Assembly (NCBI GenBank): GCA_009782665.1 | Contig: WRIP01000083.1 | Span: forward strand, 1 to 6,195 | Length of the DNA stretch: 6,195 bases | From: Oscillospiraceae bacterium | GTDB taxonomy: Bacteria; Bacillota; Clostridia; Oscillospirales; Ruminococcaceae | Direction: 5' to 3' | Shown here: positions 1 through 6,195 of the stretch, one piece after another | Layout: each line of letters begins with the position of its first letter | Numbering within the stretch: the stretch's first letter is position 1 | Notes under the pieces: model-generated | What the model was told of the DNA's origin: nothing | The model's input: the letters and a program-made list of their open reading frames with translations, nothing else | Database searches by the model: none | Translations under genes and position numbers: made by a program

Positions 1-503
1 CGTCCGCTTGCTGCCCTTTGGTCATCGACGCAGATGGTCTAAACCTTATGGCTGAGGATTCCTCTTGGCGAAAACTGATAACTACCCCCGCAATATTGAC
101 TCCGCACATCGGTGAGTTTAGTCAGTTGAGTTCAACTCCTATCGAAGAGATACATATGAACAGGTCTGACTCGGCACGACGATATGCTCAAGCCGAAGGA
201 GTATACTTAATACTAAAAAGTGACCAAACGGTTGTAGCAACTCCCGAAGGTGATGCTTATCTCAACACGGCAGGAAACAGCGGACTGGCAAAAGCTGGAA
301 GTGGAGATCTACTAGCAGGTATCGTTGCAGGGTTATTGGCTATGGGGTATCCGCCGAAAGAGTCGGCGCTAGCAGGAGTATATATACATTCACTAGCCGC
401 AGATATTGCAGCAGAGTATCGTAACCTTCATAGCCTAACGGCATCATATATAGCGTTATATATTTCAGATGCATATGATGTGATTCTATCTTCTTCATCT
501 TGA
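1..503 (+). CDS. nnrD: ADP/ATP-dependent NAD(P)H-hydrate dehydratase (YjeF C-terminal domain), 5' partial
   Basis: This cytosolic metabolite-repair enzyme dehydrates (S)-NAD(P)HX, the damaged hydrated form of NAD(P)H, back to NAD(P)H using ADP or ATP. The frame is open from base 3, reading SACCPLVIDADGLN, so the TTG at 18-20 is an internal Leu codon and the true start lies outside the window. About 166 residues are visible. Family motifs are VIDADGLN near the start, LTPHIGEF (nucleotide/substrate site), and NSGLAKAGSGDLLAG around bases 276-320, whose GSGD Asp (306-308) is the expected catalytic residue. The tail SLAADIAAEY...SLTASYI is also typical. Stand-alone dehydratases have about 280 residues; fused epimerase-dehydratase forms have about 500. 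Which form this is cannot be decided here, and the gene would be called nnr if fused. Probably the first visible gene of a unit with the downstream membrane protease. Confidence 0.93.
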   Translation, partial: SACCPLVIDADGLNLMAEDSSWRKLITTPAILTPHIGEFSQLSSTPIEEIHMNRSDSARRYAQAEGVYLILKSDQTVVATPEGDAYLNTAGNSGLAKAGSGDLLAGIVAGLLAMGYPPKESALAGVYIHSLAADIAAEYRNLHSLTASYIALYISDAYDVILSSSS

Positions 504-540
504 TTTTGTAGTACATATTCTCTACCGATAGAAAGATCAA

Positions 541-546
541 AAGGAG
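541..546 (+). promoter_or_regulatory. Ribosome binding site of the CPBP gene
   Basis: AAGGAG lies 12 bases upstream of a TTG codon at 559-561. An in-frame TAG at 529-531 leaves no ATG or GTG between it and the TTG, so this site fixes TTG as the likely start. The spacing is longer than the usual 6-9 bases, which together with TTG suggests modest translation. Confidence 0.7.
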
Positions 547-558
547 AAAAATCCGAGT

Positions 559-1512
559 TTGGAAAAGAAAGCATTCAGAAGAATAAGCTTAACGGTACTA
601 GCAGTCGGTGTGCTTTGGGTAACACTCTTCTATCTTCCAATTTTCATTTGGGATTTTTCGTTGGATGACATATTCTCAAATGTCCTGTTGGCAGAAACAT
701 TCTCGCTGGTAATGTCACTTTTCGGTTACGGTATCATCATACTCATATACTACCTATTTCTTAGAAAACTACCAACTCTCGAGGGTGAACCTAAACATAA
801 GATGAAACTGTCGGAGTTTCTAGGATGGGCATGCTCTATGCGAGGAGTTGCGATGGTTCTATCGGTTGTGGGGTTAGTGATCTTAGTCATATTGATCTTT
901 CTGATTAAGGGACCCTCCGGTATAATGGATATAATCATGGAATCCAACCCCTTCTTTCGACTGGTGTCTGTACCGATGATTATGCAGTTGTTTCTCATGT
1001 CGGTTATTGCACCGGTTATGGAAGAGATACTGTTCAGACGATTACTCCTTGACGTCCTTCGACCGTTCGGAGATGTAGTAGCCATACTCTATAGCGGAAT
1101 CGCCTTCGGATTACTTCATATGAATGTTCACCAGATAACCTTTGCCTGCGGTTTAGGGATTATGCTGGGATATGTGATGGTCAAGACCAATAATCTGCTT
1201 TATTGTATTGCATTACATGCGATACTCAATGCCTCCTCAGCCATCCTGTTACCCTTTATGGGTAACATAGGGGAGAGTCTAGAAAACCTCTCACTACTAC
1301 TACCGGTTGCTTTCATATTAGGAGCAATATTATTCATTTCGGTTGTCGGAGTTATTCTGGTGTTCATGAACCTTAAACGTATCAGCTTTGAAAAGGCTCG
1401 ATTCCGGTTCTTGGTCCCCATCAACGCCAAGTTGGTAATGTTTAGTGCTGGTACCATCCCATATATTCTACTCTGTTTAGCGGTTGCAGTAACGATTATC
1501 ATACTGGCATGA
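559..1512 (+). CDS. CPBP family intramembrane metalloprotease (CAAX protease/Abi-like)
   Basis: This is a 317-residue, very hydrophobic integral membrane protein with about eight predicted membrane segments (roughly residues 9-31, 47-68, 96-116, 137-154, 171-188, 193-232, 246-270, 291-315). The three CPBP motifs are present in order: EExxxR as E155-E156-I-L-F-R160, FxxxH as F183-G-L-L-H187, and HxxxN as H220-A-I-L-N224. In the family the glutamates and histidines form the active site of a metal-independent or metal-assisted protease inside the membrane. Known members include CAAX prenyl-protease homologues and proteins for bacteriocin immunity or maturation, but the substrate here cannot be read from sequence. 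Charged loops at residues 68-84 and 271-284 separate membrane segments. It sits 55 bases after the hydrate dehydratase and 66 bases before a small membrane peptide gene on the same strand. The start is TTG at 559. Family assignment is firm; function is open. Confidence 0.9.
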   Translation: MEKKAFRRISLTVLAVGVLWVTLFYLPIFIWDFSLDDIFSNVLLAETFSLVMSLFGYGIIILIYYLFLRKLPTLEGEPKHKMKLSEFLGWACSMRGVAMVLSVVGLVILVILIFLIKGPSGIMDIIMESNPFFRLVSVPMIMQLFLMSVIAPVMEEILFRRLLLDVLRPFGDVVAILYSGIAFGLLHMNVHQITFACGLGIMLGYVMVKTNNLLYCIALHAILNASSAILLPFMGNIGESLENLSLLLPVAFILGAILFISVVGVILVFMNLKRISFEKARFRFLVPINAKLVMFSAGTIPYILLCLAVAVTIIILA

Positions 1513-1561
1513 GTCGGAACTGATAAACAGATTTAGAATAGATATTTCTTTGCTGATTCTT

Positions 1562-1568
1562 AAGGAGG
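1562..1568 (+). promoter_or_regulatory. Strong Shine-Dalgarno site of the 37-residue peptide gene
   Basis: AAGGAGG is a full match to the anti-Shine-Dalgarno core, 10 bases before the ATG at 1579. This is the main evidence that the short open frame behind it is translated. Confidence 0.8.
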
Positions 1569-1578
1569 AAAAAGCATA

Positions 1579-1692
1579 ATGAAAAAATTTCTTAAGTTCG
1601 TTTTTGGATTACTGGTTACGATCGGGATTGTAGCTGCTGTATTCATCTACTTCTTTGATCACTCCATCAGGACATCCCCAGAAGACTTTTAG
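1579..1692 (+). CDS. Small single-pass membrane peptide, 37 residues
   Basis: An ATG frame of 37 codons ends at TAG 1690-1692. The product has a basic N-terminus (MKKFLKF), one hydrophobic segment at about residues 8-26 (FGLLVTIGIVAAVFIYFF ends it), and a short polar tail DHSIRTSPEDF. The lysines favour N-terminus inside and tail outside. There is no lipobox Cys and no obvious signal-peptidase site. A perfect AAGGAGG stands 10 bases upstream. Several stops follow in all plus frames, so no longer gene continues directly beyond it, although an old truncation cannot be excluded. It follows the CPBP protease by 66 bases and precedes a probable terminator, so it is likely the last gene of that unit. 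I do not recognise a family. Possible roles are a membrane-protein regulator or a substrate of the neighbouring protease; both are inference. Confidence 0.7.
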   Translation: MKKFLKFVFGLLVTIGIVAAVFIYFFDHSIRTSPEDF

Positions 1693-1735
1693 GTGAACTA
1701 GGCTAGATAGACTATATAAGTTCGCTGAGAGTTGT

Positions 1736-1787
1736 GCTCGAATGGTACTGCCGATATATGTTGTCGGCAGTAACCGGAGCGTTTTTT
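1736..1787 (+). terminator. Probable intrinsic terminator of the plus-strand unit
   Basis: The stem has a perfect 8-bp core, ACTGCCGA (1747-1754) with TCGGCAGT (1764-1771), and a 9-base loop. It is extended by GGT/ACC (1744-1746 with 1773-1775, one bulged A) and, after a small bulge, by GCTC/GAGC (1736-1739 with 1777-1780). Six T residues follow at 1782-1787. It lies 44 bases after the stop of the small membrane peptide gene. The bulges make it weaker than the purC terminator. Confidence 0.6.
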
Positions 1788-1962
1788 GGCAGACATTGAC
1801 TGCTGTCGTTACCCTGTGAATATATTGAAGCGGTCTGTCTAGAGATATCCTCTTTCGTTGAGTGATATGAGGACTGCTTTGGCGTGAAGATATATTTTCC
1901 ATTATTTTTTGCAACACGTCTTACACTACCACCGTAGGTGGTGTAGGTTAAAAATTATCGCT
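1788..1962. other. Non-coding spacer between convergent units
   Basis: No credible gene is seen between the two terminators. The only clear structure is a short hairpin, ACCACC (1928-1933), loop GTA, GGTGGT (1937-1942), without a T tract on either strand. A TTGACT (1796-1801) and TATATT (1821-1826) pair on the plus strand is 19 bases apart and too weak to call a promoter. Counting the flanking terminators, the stretch without a gene runs from 1693 to 2013. Confidence 0.6.
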
Positions 1963-1993
1963 AAAAAAAGCAGATACCGAAACGGTATCTGCT
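1963..1993 (-). terminator. Rho-independent terminator of the purL-purC unit
   Basis: Read on the minus strand, AGCAGATACCG and CGGTATCTGCT form a perfect 11-bp stem (1983-1993 with 1969-1979) around a TTT loop, followed directly by a run of T (A tract 1963-1969 on the plus strand). It starts 20 bases after the purC stop codon. The plus strand has no T tract after the stem, so it acts for the minus strand only. Confidence 0.93.
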
Positions 1994-2013
1994 AATACAT
2001 ATTTCATACCTAC

Positions 2014-2694
2014 TCAGTCGGACAGCATAATCTTGGAAATATCCATCGGGCCTACTATCTGTCCGTTCATATATACCCGCATATTGCCGGATGCTATCTC
2101 ATCCACCAGTATTACTTCACCGTCAACAAACCCAAACTCAAACTTGATATCATAGAGTATCAAGTCTTTCTTCATCAACTCGGTAGCAATTATGGCAGTG
2201 ATCTCTTTCGTCATAACCGTAATATCGTCGTACTGCTTTTTAGTCATGATACCGAGTATCGCTAGAGCTTCGGAGGTAATGAGCGGATCACCTCGGTCGT
2301 CGTCTTTGAGGGTAAACTCAACATAACTGTCCAGCGGAGTTCCTTCTTCAATATATTGCCCGTATCTGCGGATAAAGCTACCGACGGCATAGTTGCGACA
2401 GATAACCTCTACTCCCTGACCGAACATTTTAGCTTTCTTGACGGTCATGCTTCCTGCGTCAATATCAGAAGTAATGTAGTGGGTTTTGACACCCTGCTCC
2501 TTCAGTTTTTCAAAGAAGTAAACCGACAGCATAAGATTACTCCTGCCTATTCCTTCAATAGACAGACCGACTGTATTGGCCCCCGGGTCAAAAACTCCAT
2601 CAGTTCCAGTCACATCATCCTTGAACACTAAGAGACACTTAGAATCATCAATCAAATATACATCCTTGGTCTTACCGGCATAGATTTTCTCCAT
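2014..2694 (-). CDS. purC: Phosphoribosylaminoimidazole-succinocarboxamide synthase (SAICAR synthase)
   Basis: This cytosolic enzyme of de novo purine synthesis condenses CAIR with aspartate, using ATP, to give SAICAR. It is full length at 226 residues. The N-terminal MEKIYAGKTKDVY is the nucleotide-binding GK(T/A)K loop. LLVFKDDVTGTDGVFDPGAN (residues 21-40) is the form of the DD-T motif seen in clostridial PurC rather than the DDATAFNG form of other bacteria. VICRNYAVGSFIRRYG (about 98-113) matches the substrate-binding V-R-N-x-A-x-GS-x-x-R region. YDIKFEFG (about 181-188) and VDEIASGNMRVY (about 197-208) correspond to the family's DxKxEFG and DE(I/V)xxxxxR signatures. The ATG at 2692-2694 has GGAGG six bases upstream. 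It lies 12 bases after purL and ends in a strong terminator, so it is the last gene of a purL-purC unit. Confidence 0.97.
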   Translation of the reverse strand: MEKIYAGKTKDVYLIDDSKCLLVFKDDVTGTDGVFDPGANTVGLSIEGIGRSNLMLSVYFFEKLKEQGVKTHYITSDIDAGSMTVKKAKMFGQGVEVICRNYAVGSFIRRYGQYIEEGTPLDSYVEFTLKDDDRGDPLITSEALAILGIMTKKQYDDITVMTKEITAIIATELMKKDLILYDIKFEFGFVDGEVILVDEIASGNMRVYMNGQIVGPMDISKIMLSD

Positions 2695-2700
2695 TACAAA

Positions 2701-2705
2701 CCTCC
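2701..2705 (-). promoter_or_regulatory. Ribosome binding site of purC
   Basis: GGAGG on the minus strand lies between the purL stop codon (2707-2709) and the purC ATG, six bases from the start. It supports translation of purC from a joint purL-purC message. Confidence 0.85.
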
Positions 2706-2706
2706 G

Positions 2707-5700
2707 TTACTTAAAATAGTTAAATGCTCCGTCAAATATGGATTTATCTGACCTACCTGGCAGGTTGAGATATAATCCTTTTACATTTCGTTCACTGTTG
2801 CAAATCCTACCATATATTCTACCATCGGGTGAAAACAGACTCTCGATAGCTCCGAAGGAACCCGCTGGGTTTGCGTAACAATCGGCAGCCGGGCTTCCAG
2901 TATCATCGCAGTAGACGGTAGCTATCTGGTCATTATTTAGCAGCTGTTCGATATAGGCATGGTCGGTGATTATCTGTCCTTCAGCAGTAGAGAAGGGTAC
3001 CTTATCGATGTCACCTGGCAGATACTCGCTCAACCATATAGAGCGAGAGGAGACTACCTTCACGTCCACCATCCGGTCGACATAGAATCCCCCTTTATTC
3101 TTGGTGATAGCTATCTTCTGTTCTTTGTCATTGAGATAGGTTCCGTAGGGTAACAGTCCGACATTAATTAGTGCTTTAAAGCCTTCCCCTATACCTAATA
3201 TCAACCCATGGTTCTTTTCCAGTAACAATTCCACAGATTCCCTCACGCGAGCATTATTGAGGAATAGGGAAATATATTTTGCTGCACCATCAGGTTCTGC
3301 ACCTAACGACATTCCGGAAGGAATGAGTAGCATGTTGCTTTGCCCTAACATCTCACTAAATTTGACAAAAGATTGTTCAATAGCTTTGGGGGTGAGATTT
3401 CGCATTACGAAGAAGCTAGTCTCAATACCGGCACGAGATGCAGCTGATGCCAGATCGTATTCTCCGTTTGTACCGGGGAACACCGGTATGAGTGCTTTAG
3501 GTTTTACTCCCGACAGGGTAATTCTAGGTATAATATCGGACTTAGGTTGTTTTGACTGTTCGGCGAGGGTCTTAACAGAACTCATCAAAGGTTCATCTTC
3601 AGTATATCCGTAAGGGAATACATCCGACAGCACTGCATCATTGAGTCGATTCAGATCAAAGAGCTCAATAGTATTCTCGCGGTATGAAAGCGTATACTCT
3701 CTTGAGGTAGTTCCCAACAACACCCCCTCACACTCATCATCGACCAATTCGACAATGAAACCGCCGTACTGTGGGGAGAAGATAGTTGATTCATTGAGAG
3801 CATCGTCAAACTTGAACCCTATCATATTCCCTGAGGTCATCTTAAGTATTGCATCTGCAATGCCACCATATCCCAATGCATAAACCGCTACAGCTTTACC
3901 GTTGTGTATGAGTTTGGAAATCTCTTGCCATACTGCTACCTGGGATTCTCTTGTTGGCAGTGCTTTTTGTGGGTCATATTCCGGGATTGTCAATATAACT
4001 CTATGCATAGGTTGCTTAAACTCGGGAGTAACCAAATTGGATTGATCGGTAATCGATACCGCAAAAGAGACTAGGGTAGGAGGTACGTCAATACCCTCAT
4101 AGCTTCCACTCATTGAATCCTTACCACCAACCGATGCAATTTCGTAATCCAGCTGAGCATCTAATGCTCCTAGCAGTGCCGCAAAGGGTTTACCCCATCG
4201 AGAGGGATCACCTGCTAAGCTTTCAAAGAATTCCTGGAAGGACAGGTACATCTCATCACCCTGTGCTCCTGCAGCAACCAATCTGCTGATTGACTCATTG
4301 ACCGCGAGATATCCACCCATATATGGGTTGACACTCATCAGATAGGGATTATATCCATATGCCAATACTGAAGCGGTAGAGGTCACACCTTCTGTGATCG
4401 GGAATCTGGCTGCCATCGATTGCGAAGGTGAGGTTTGGTTTTTTCCACCAAACGGTAGAAACAGGGTAGCGGCATTTATGGTACTGCCAAATCGAGCGGC
4501 TATCGATCGCCTAGAAGCATAGGAGAGGCTTGATGATAACTCACGGAAACGGTCATTAAAGGATTTATTTGACACGCTGTCTTCGACATATCTGTAGTCT
4601 CCGGTTACTACCGAGATATGCTTGGGTGCTCCGTTGAGGTTGAGGAACTCCCGGTCGAGGTCCACTATCTTTTGACCTCTCCAGTAGATAACCATCTTAG
4701 GTTCATCGGTGACCTTAGCTACAATATTTACATCTAGATTCTCTTGATCTGCCAGGTATCTGAATCGGTCAAACGACTCGGCAGCTATCACCACTGCCAT
4801 GCGTTCCTGTGATTCTGAGATAGCCAGCTCGGTACCGTCAAGCCCCGGATACTTCGGGATGACCTTATCGAGATCGATGGACAGTCCATCGGCTAGTTCG
4901 CCGATTGCAACCGATACACCTCCCGCACCGAAATCGTTGCAACGAATGATGAGTTGTGACAGTTCGGGGTTTCGGAACAACCGCATGATCTTTCGCCCAA
5001 TAACTGCATCACCTTTCTGCACCTCGGCACTGTTAACCTCAAACGCTTCACTGGTTTGGGTTCTGCTACTGCCAGTAGCACCGCCGATTCCATCACGTCC
5101 TGTCTTATCTCCCAATAGCAGAACAATATCTCCTTCGACTGGTTCTCTTCTTACGACGTTGGTTTCTTTGACAGCACCGACTAATGCACCGAGTTCCATT
5201 CGTTTTGCTACATATCCCGGATGATATATTTCATCTAGATATCCGGCAGTAAGTCCTGCAGCATTGCTGTAGGAACTGTTGCCCGCAGCAGCTGTAGTAG
5301 TGATATATCGTTGAGGTAGTTTTCCGTCAAGTGTTTCTTCATATGCGGCTCTGACATCACCTGCTCCGGTTATACGCATCCCCTGGAAGACATATGAGCG
5401 ACCTGACATCGGATCTCGTATTGCGCCACCCACACAGGTGGCAGCTCCACCGAAAGGCTCAATTTCGGTAGGATGATTGTGGGTTTCGTTCTTGAAGTAC
5501 AGAAGCCAGTCTTGTGGCTTGCCATCGACTTGAACCTTAGTCCTGACACAGCAGGCGTTGACCTCCTTGGATTGGTCCAGCTTATCGAGTTTGCCTATCG
5601 ATTTGAGATACCTCATTGCTGCTGTAGCAATATCCATCAGGGTGGTCGGACGATCACTCCGTCCTAACTGTTGTTTCAGTGATAGATAACGATTGAAGGA

Positions 5701-6195
5701 TTGCTGCAAAATTTCGTCAGAGATATCGACATCAGTGATTTCGGTCAGGAAGGTGGTATGTCGGCAGTGATCTGACCAGTAGGTGTCGAGTACGCGTATT
5801 TCGGTGATCGTCGGATCTCTTTCTATCGATCGGAAATATTCGCGGGTCAATCTGAGATCGTCAATATCCAGTGCTAGTGAATATGTGTTCAGAAAATTAT
5901 TCAGCGCATCGTCATCCAACCCCTTAAACCCGTCTAGGGTGATGATATCCTGCGGTTCATCATACTGTCTCGCTAAGGAATCTTTTGGTTCGAGTGAACA
6001 CTCGCGATTTTCTACACTATTGATGAGGTAACGTTTTATCCGCCCGAGTTGCTGCTCGCTGATATCTCCGTATAAGACATATATCTTGGCAGTTTGAACC
6101 AAAGGTTTTATACCATCATTGATGAGCCGTATAGATTCAGCTGCCGAATCTGCCGCTTGATCATACTGACCGGGAAGGGCTTCAACCGCAAATAT
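2707..6195 (-). CDS. purL: Phosphoribosylformylglycinamidine synthase, large single-chain form, with degenerate glutaminase domain; 5' partial
   Basis: FGAM synthase converts FGAR, ATP and an amide nitrogen (normally from glutamine) into FGAM, the fourth step of purine synthesis. The frame runs off the right edge: 31 in-frame codons (IFAVEALPGQYDQ...) precede the TTG at 6100-6102, so that TTG is an internal Leu. 1162 residues are visible; the family has about 1240, so some 70-80 are missing. The synthase core looks intact: DTYWSDHCRHTTF (5749-5787), KNETHNHPTEIEPFGG (from 5493 down), DGIGGATGSS (near 5065-5100), NDFGAGGVSVAIGEL (near 4895-4940) and GGKDSM (4111-4128). The C-terminal GATase domain (about 2710-3498) keeps its fold signature FPGTN.EYD but lacks the catalytic Cys and His; see the separate entry. 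No PurQ or PurS gene is visible. purC follows after 12 bases. The promoter and any purine riboswitch would lie outside the window. Confidence 0.97.
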   Translation of the reverse strand: MFAVEALPGQYDQAADSAAESIRLINDGIKPLVQTAKIYVLYGDISEQQLGRIKRYLINSVENRECSLEPKDSLARQYDEPQDIITLDGFKGLDDDALNNFLNTYSLALDIDDLRLTREYFRSIERDPTITEIRVLDTYWSDHCRHTTFLTEITDVDISDEILQQSFNRYLSLKQQLGRSDRPTTLMDIATAAMRYLKSIGKLDKLDQSKEVNACCVRTKVQVDGKPQDWLLYFKNETHNHPTEIEPFGGAATCVGGAIRDPMSGRSYVFQGMRITGAGDVRAAYEETLDGKLPQRYITTTAAAGNSSYSNAAGLTAGYLDEIYHPGYVAKRMELGALVGAVKETNVVRREPVEGDIVLLLGDKTGRDGIGGATGSSRTQTSEAFEVNSAEVQKGDAVIGRKIMRLFRNPELSQLIIRCNDFGAGGVSVAIGELADGLSIDLDKVIPKYPGLDGTELAISESQERMAVVIAAESFDRFRYLADQENLDVNIVAKVTDEPKMVIYWRGQKIVDLDREFLNLNGAPKHISVVTGDYRYVEDSVSNKSFNDRFRELSSSLSYASRRSIAARFGSTINAATLFLPFGGKNQTSPSQSMAARFPITEGVTSTASVLAYGYNPYLMSVNPYMGGYLAVNESISRLVAAGAQGDEMYLSFQEFFESLAGDPSRWGKPFAALLGALDAQLDYEIASVGGKDSMSGSYEGIDVPPTLVSFAVSITDQSNLVTPEFKQPMHRVILTIPEYDPQKALPTRESQVAVWQEISKLIHNGKAVAVYALGYGGIADAILKMTSGNMIGFKFDDALNESTIFSPQYGGFIVELVDDECEGVLLGTTSREYTLSYRENTIELFDLNRLNDAVLSDVFPYGYTEDEPLMSSVKTLAEQSKQPKSDIIPRITLSGVKPKALIPVFPGTNGEYDLASAASRAGIETSFFVMRNLTPKAIEQSFVKFSEMLGQSNMLLIPSGMSLGAEPDGAAKYISLFLNNARVRESVELLLEKNHGLILGIGEGFKALINVGLLPYGTYLNDKEQKIAITKNKGGFYVDRMVDVKVVSSRSIWLSEYLPGDIDKVPFSTAEGQIITDHAYIEQLLNNDQIATVYCDDTGSPAADCYANPAGSFGAIESLFSPDGRIYGRICNSERNVKGLYLNLPGRSDKSIFDGAFNYFK
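2710..3498 (-). other. Degenerate (pseudo-)glutaminase domain of PurL
   Basis: The class I glutaminase domain of PurL normally carries LGICNGFQ (nucleophile Cys), GHSER or PHPER (catalytic His and Glu), GGFSxGD (oxyanion loop) and SHGEG. Here the matching segments read LGIGEGFK, with Gly GGG at 3187-3189 in place of Cys; CNSER, with Asn AAC at 2797-2799 in place of His and the Glu kept at 2791-2793; SGMSLGA (3298-3318); and STAEG (about 2977-2991). FPGTNCEYD has also become FPGTNGEYD (Gly at 3463-3465). The stretches between (EPDGAAKY, VPF, NPAGSFGAIE, SPDGRIYG) still align without gaps. The seen fact is the loss of two triad residues; loss of glutaminase activity follows from the known mechanism; how nitrogen is then supplied is inference. 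Family motifs are recalled, not aligned by software. Confidence 0.88.

Noticed and set aside
504..558. Separate promoter for the CPBP gene
   Set aside because: No -35/-10 pair with usable spacing is visible in these 55 bases; read-through from the upstream gene is simpler.
1796..1826. Promoter-like TTGACT and TATATT for a small RNA in the spacer
   Set aside because: The 19-base spacing is poor, no plus-strand terminator follows, and AT-rich spacers give such matches by chance.
1609..1917. Minus-strand frame of 102 codons
   Set aside because: It starts with GTG without a Shine-Dalgarno sequence, runs through the plus-strand terminator hairpin and most of the small membrane peptide gene, and its translation resembles no family I know.
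2710..3498. Frameshift or sequencing error as the cause of the altered glutaminase motifs
   Set aside because: Residues on both sides of every altered motif stay in register with the family, and the changes are codon substitutions at separate sites, not a shifted segment.
4799..5224. Plus-strand frame of 141 codons opposite purL, and other long antisense frames in 2356-6031
   Set aside because: They lie entirely inside the strongly supported purL or purC coding regions, are low-complexity Ser/Pro-rich translations, and lack ribosome binding sites.
6100..6102. TTG as start codon of purL
   Set aside because: The frame stays open to the window edge and the 31 upstream codons (AVEALPGQYDQAADSAAESI) match the conserved N-terminal part of large PurL proteins, so this is an internal Leu.

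Overview
The window holds two convergent transcription units. It looks like a Gram-positive anaerobe of the Clostridia or a related Firmicutes group. The reasons are a very large single-chain PurL of the type found in clostridia, streptococci and bifidobacteria, a PurC of the matching clostridial type, strong AAGGAGG/GGAGG ribosome binding sites, a TTG-initiated gene, and moderate base composition. This placement is inference from family resemblance; no rRNA or other phylogenetic marker is present.

Left part, plus strand. The window opens inside an NAD(P)H-hydrate dehydratase (a metabolite-repair enzyme), with its N-terminal part outside. After 55 bases comes a TTG-initiated CPBP-family (CAAX-protease-like) membrane protein with all three family motifs. 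It is followed by a 37-residue single-pass membrane peptide at 1579-1692 behind a very strong Shine-Dalgarno sequence. A probable intrinsic terminator (1736-1787) closes this unit. About 175 bases with no recognisable gene separate it from the opposing unit.

Right part, minus strand. purL (open at the right edge) is followed 12 bases later by purC, and a near-perfect rho-independent terminator (1963-1993) ends the unit. The two enzymes act in de novo purine synthesis: PurL converts FGAR to FGAM and PurC makes SAICAR two steps later in the pathway.

The most notable observation is in PurL. The FGAM synthase core keeps its hallmark motifs, but the C-terminal glutaminase (GATase) domain has lost every catalytic hallmark I can check. 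The nucleophile Cys is Gly, the catalytic His is Asn, the oxyanion GGFS motif is SGMS, and SHGEG is STAEG. The reading frame is intact and flanking positions still align. This therefore looks like a retained pseudo-glutaminase, implying that the enzyme uses free ammonia or receives it from another protein.
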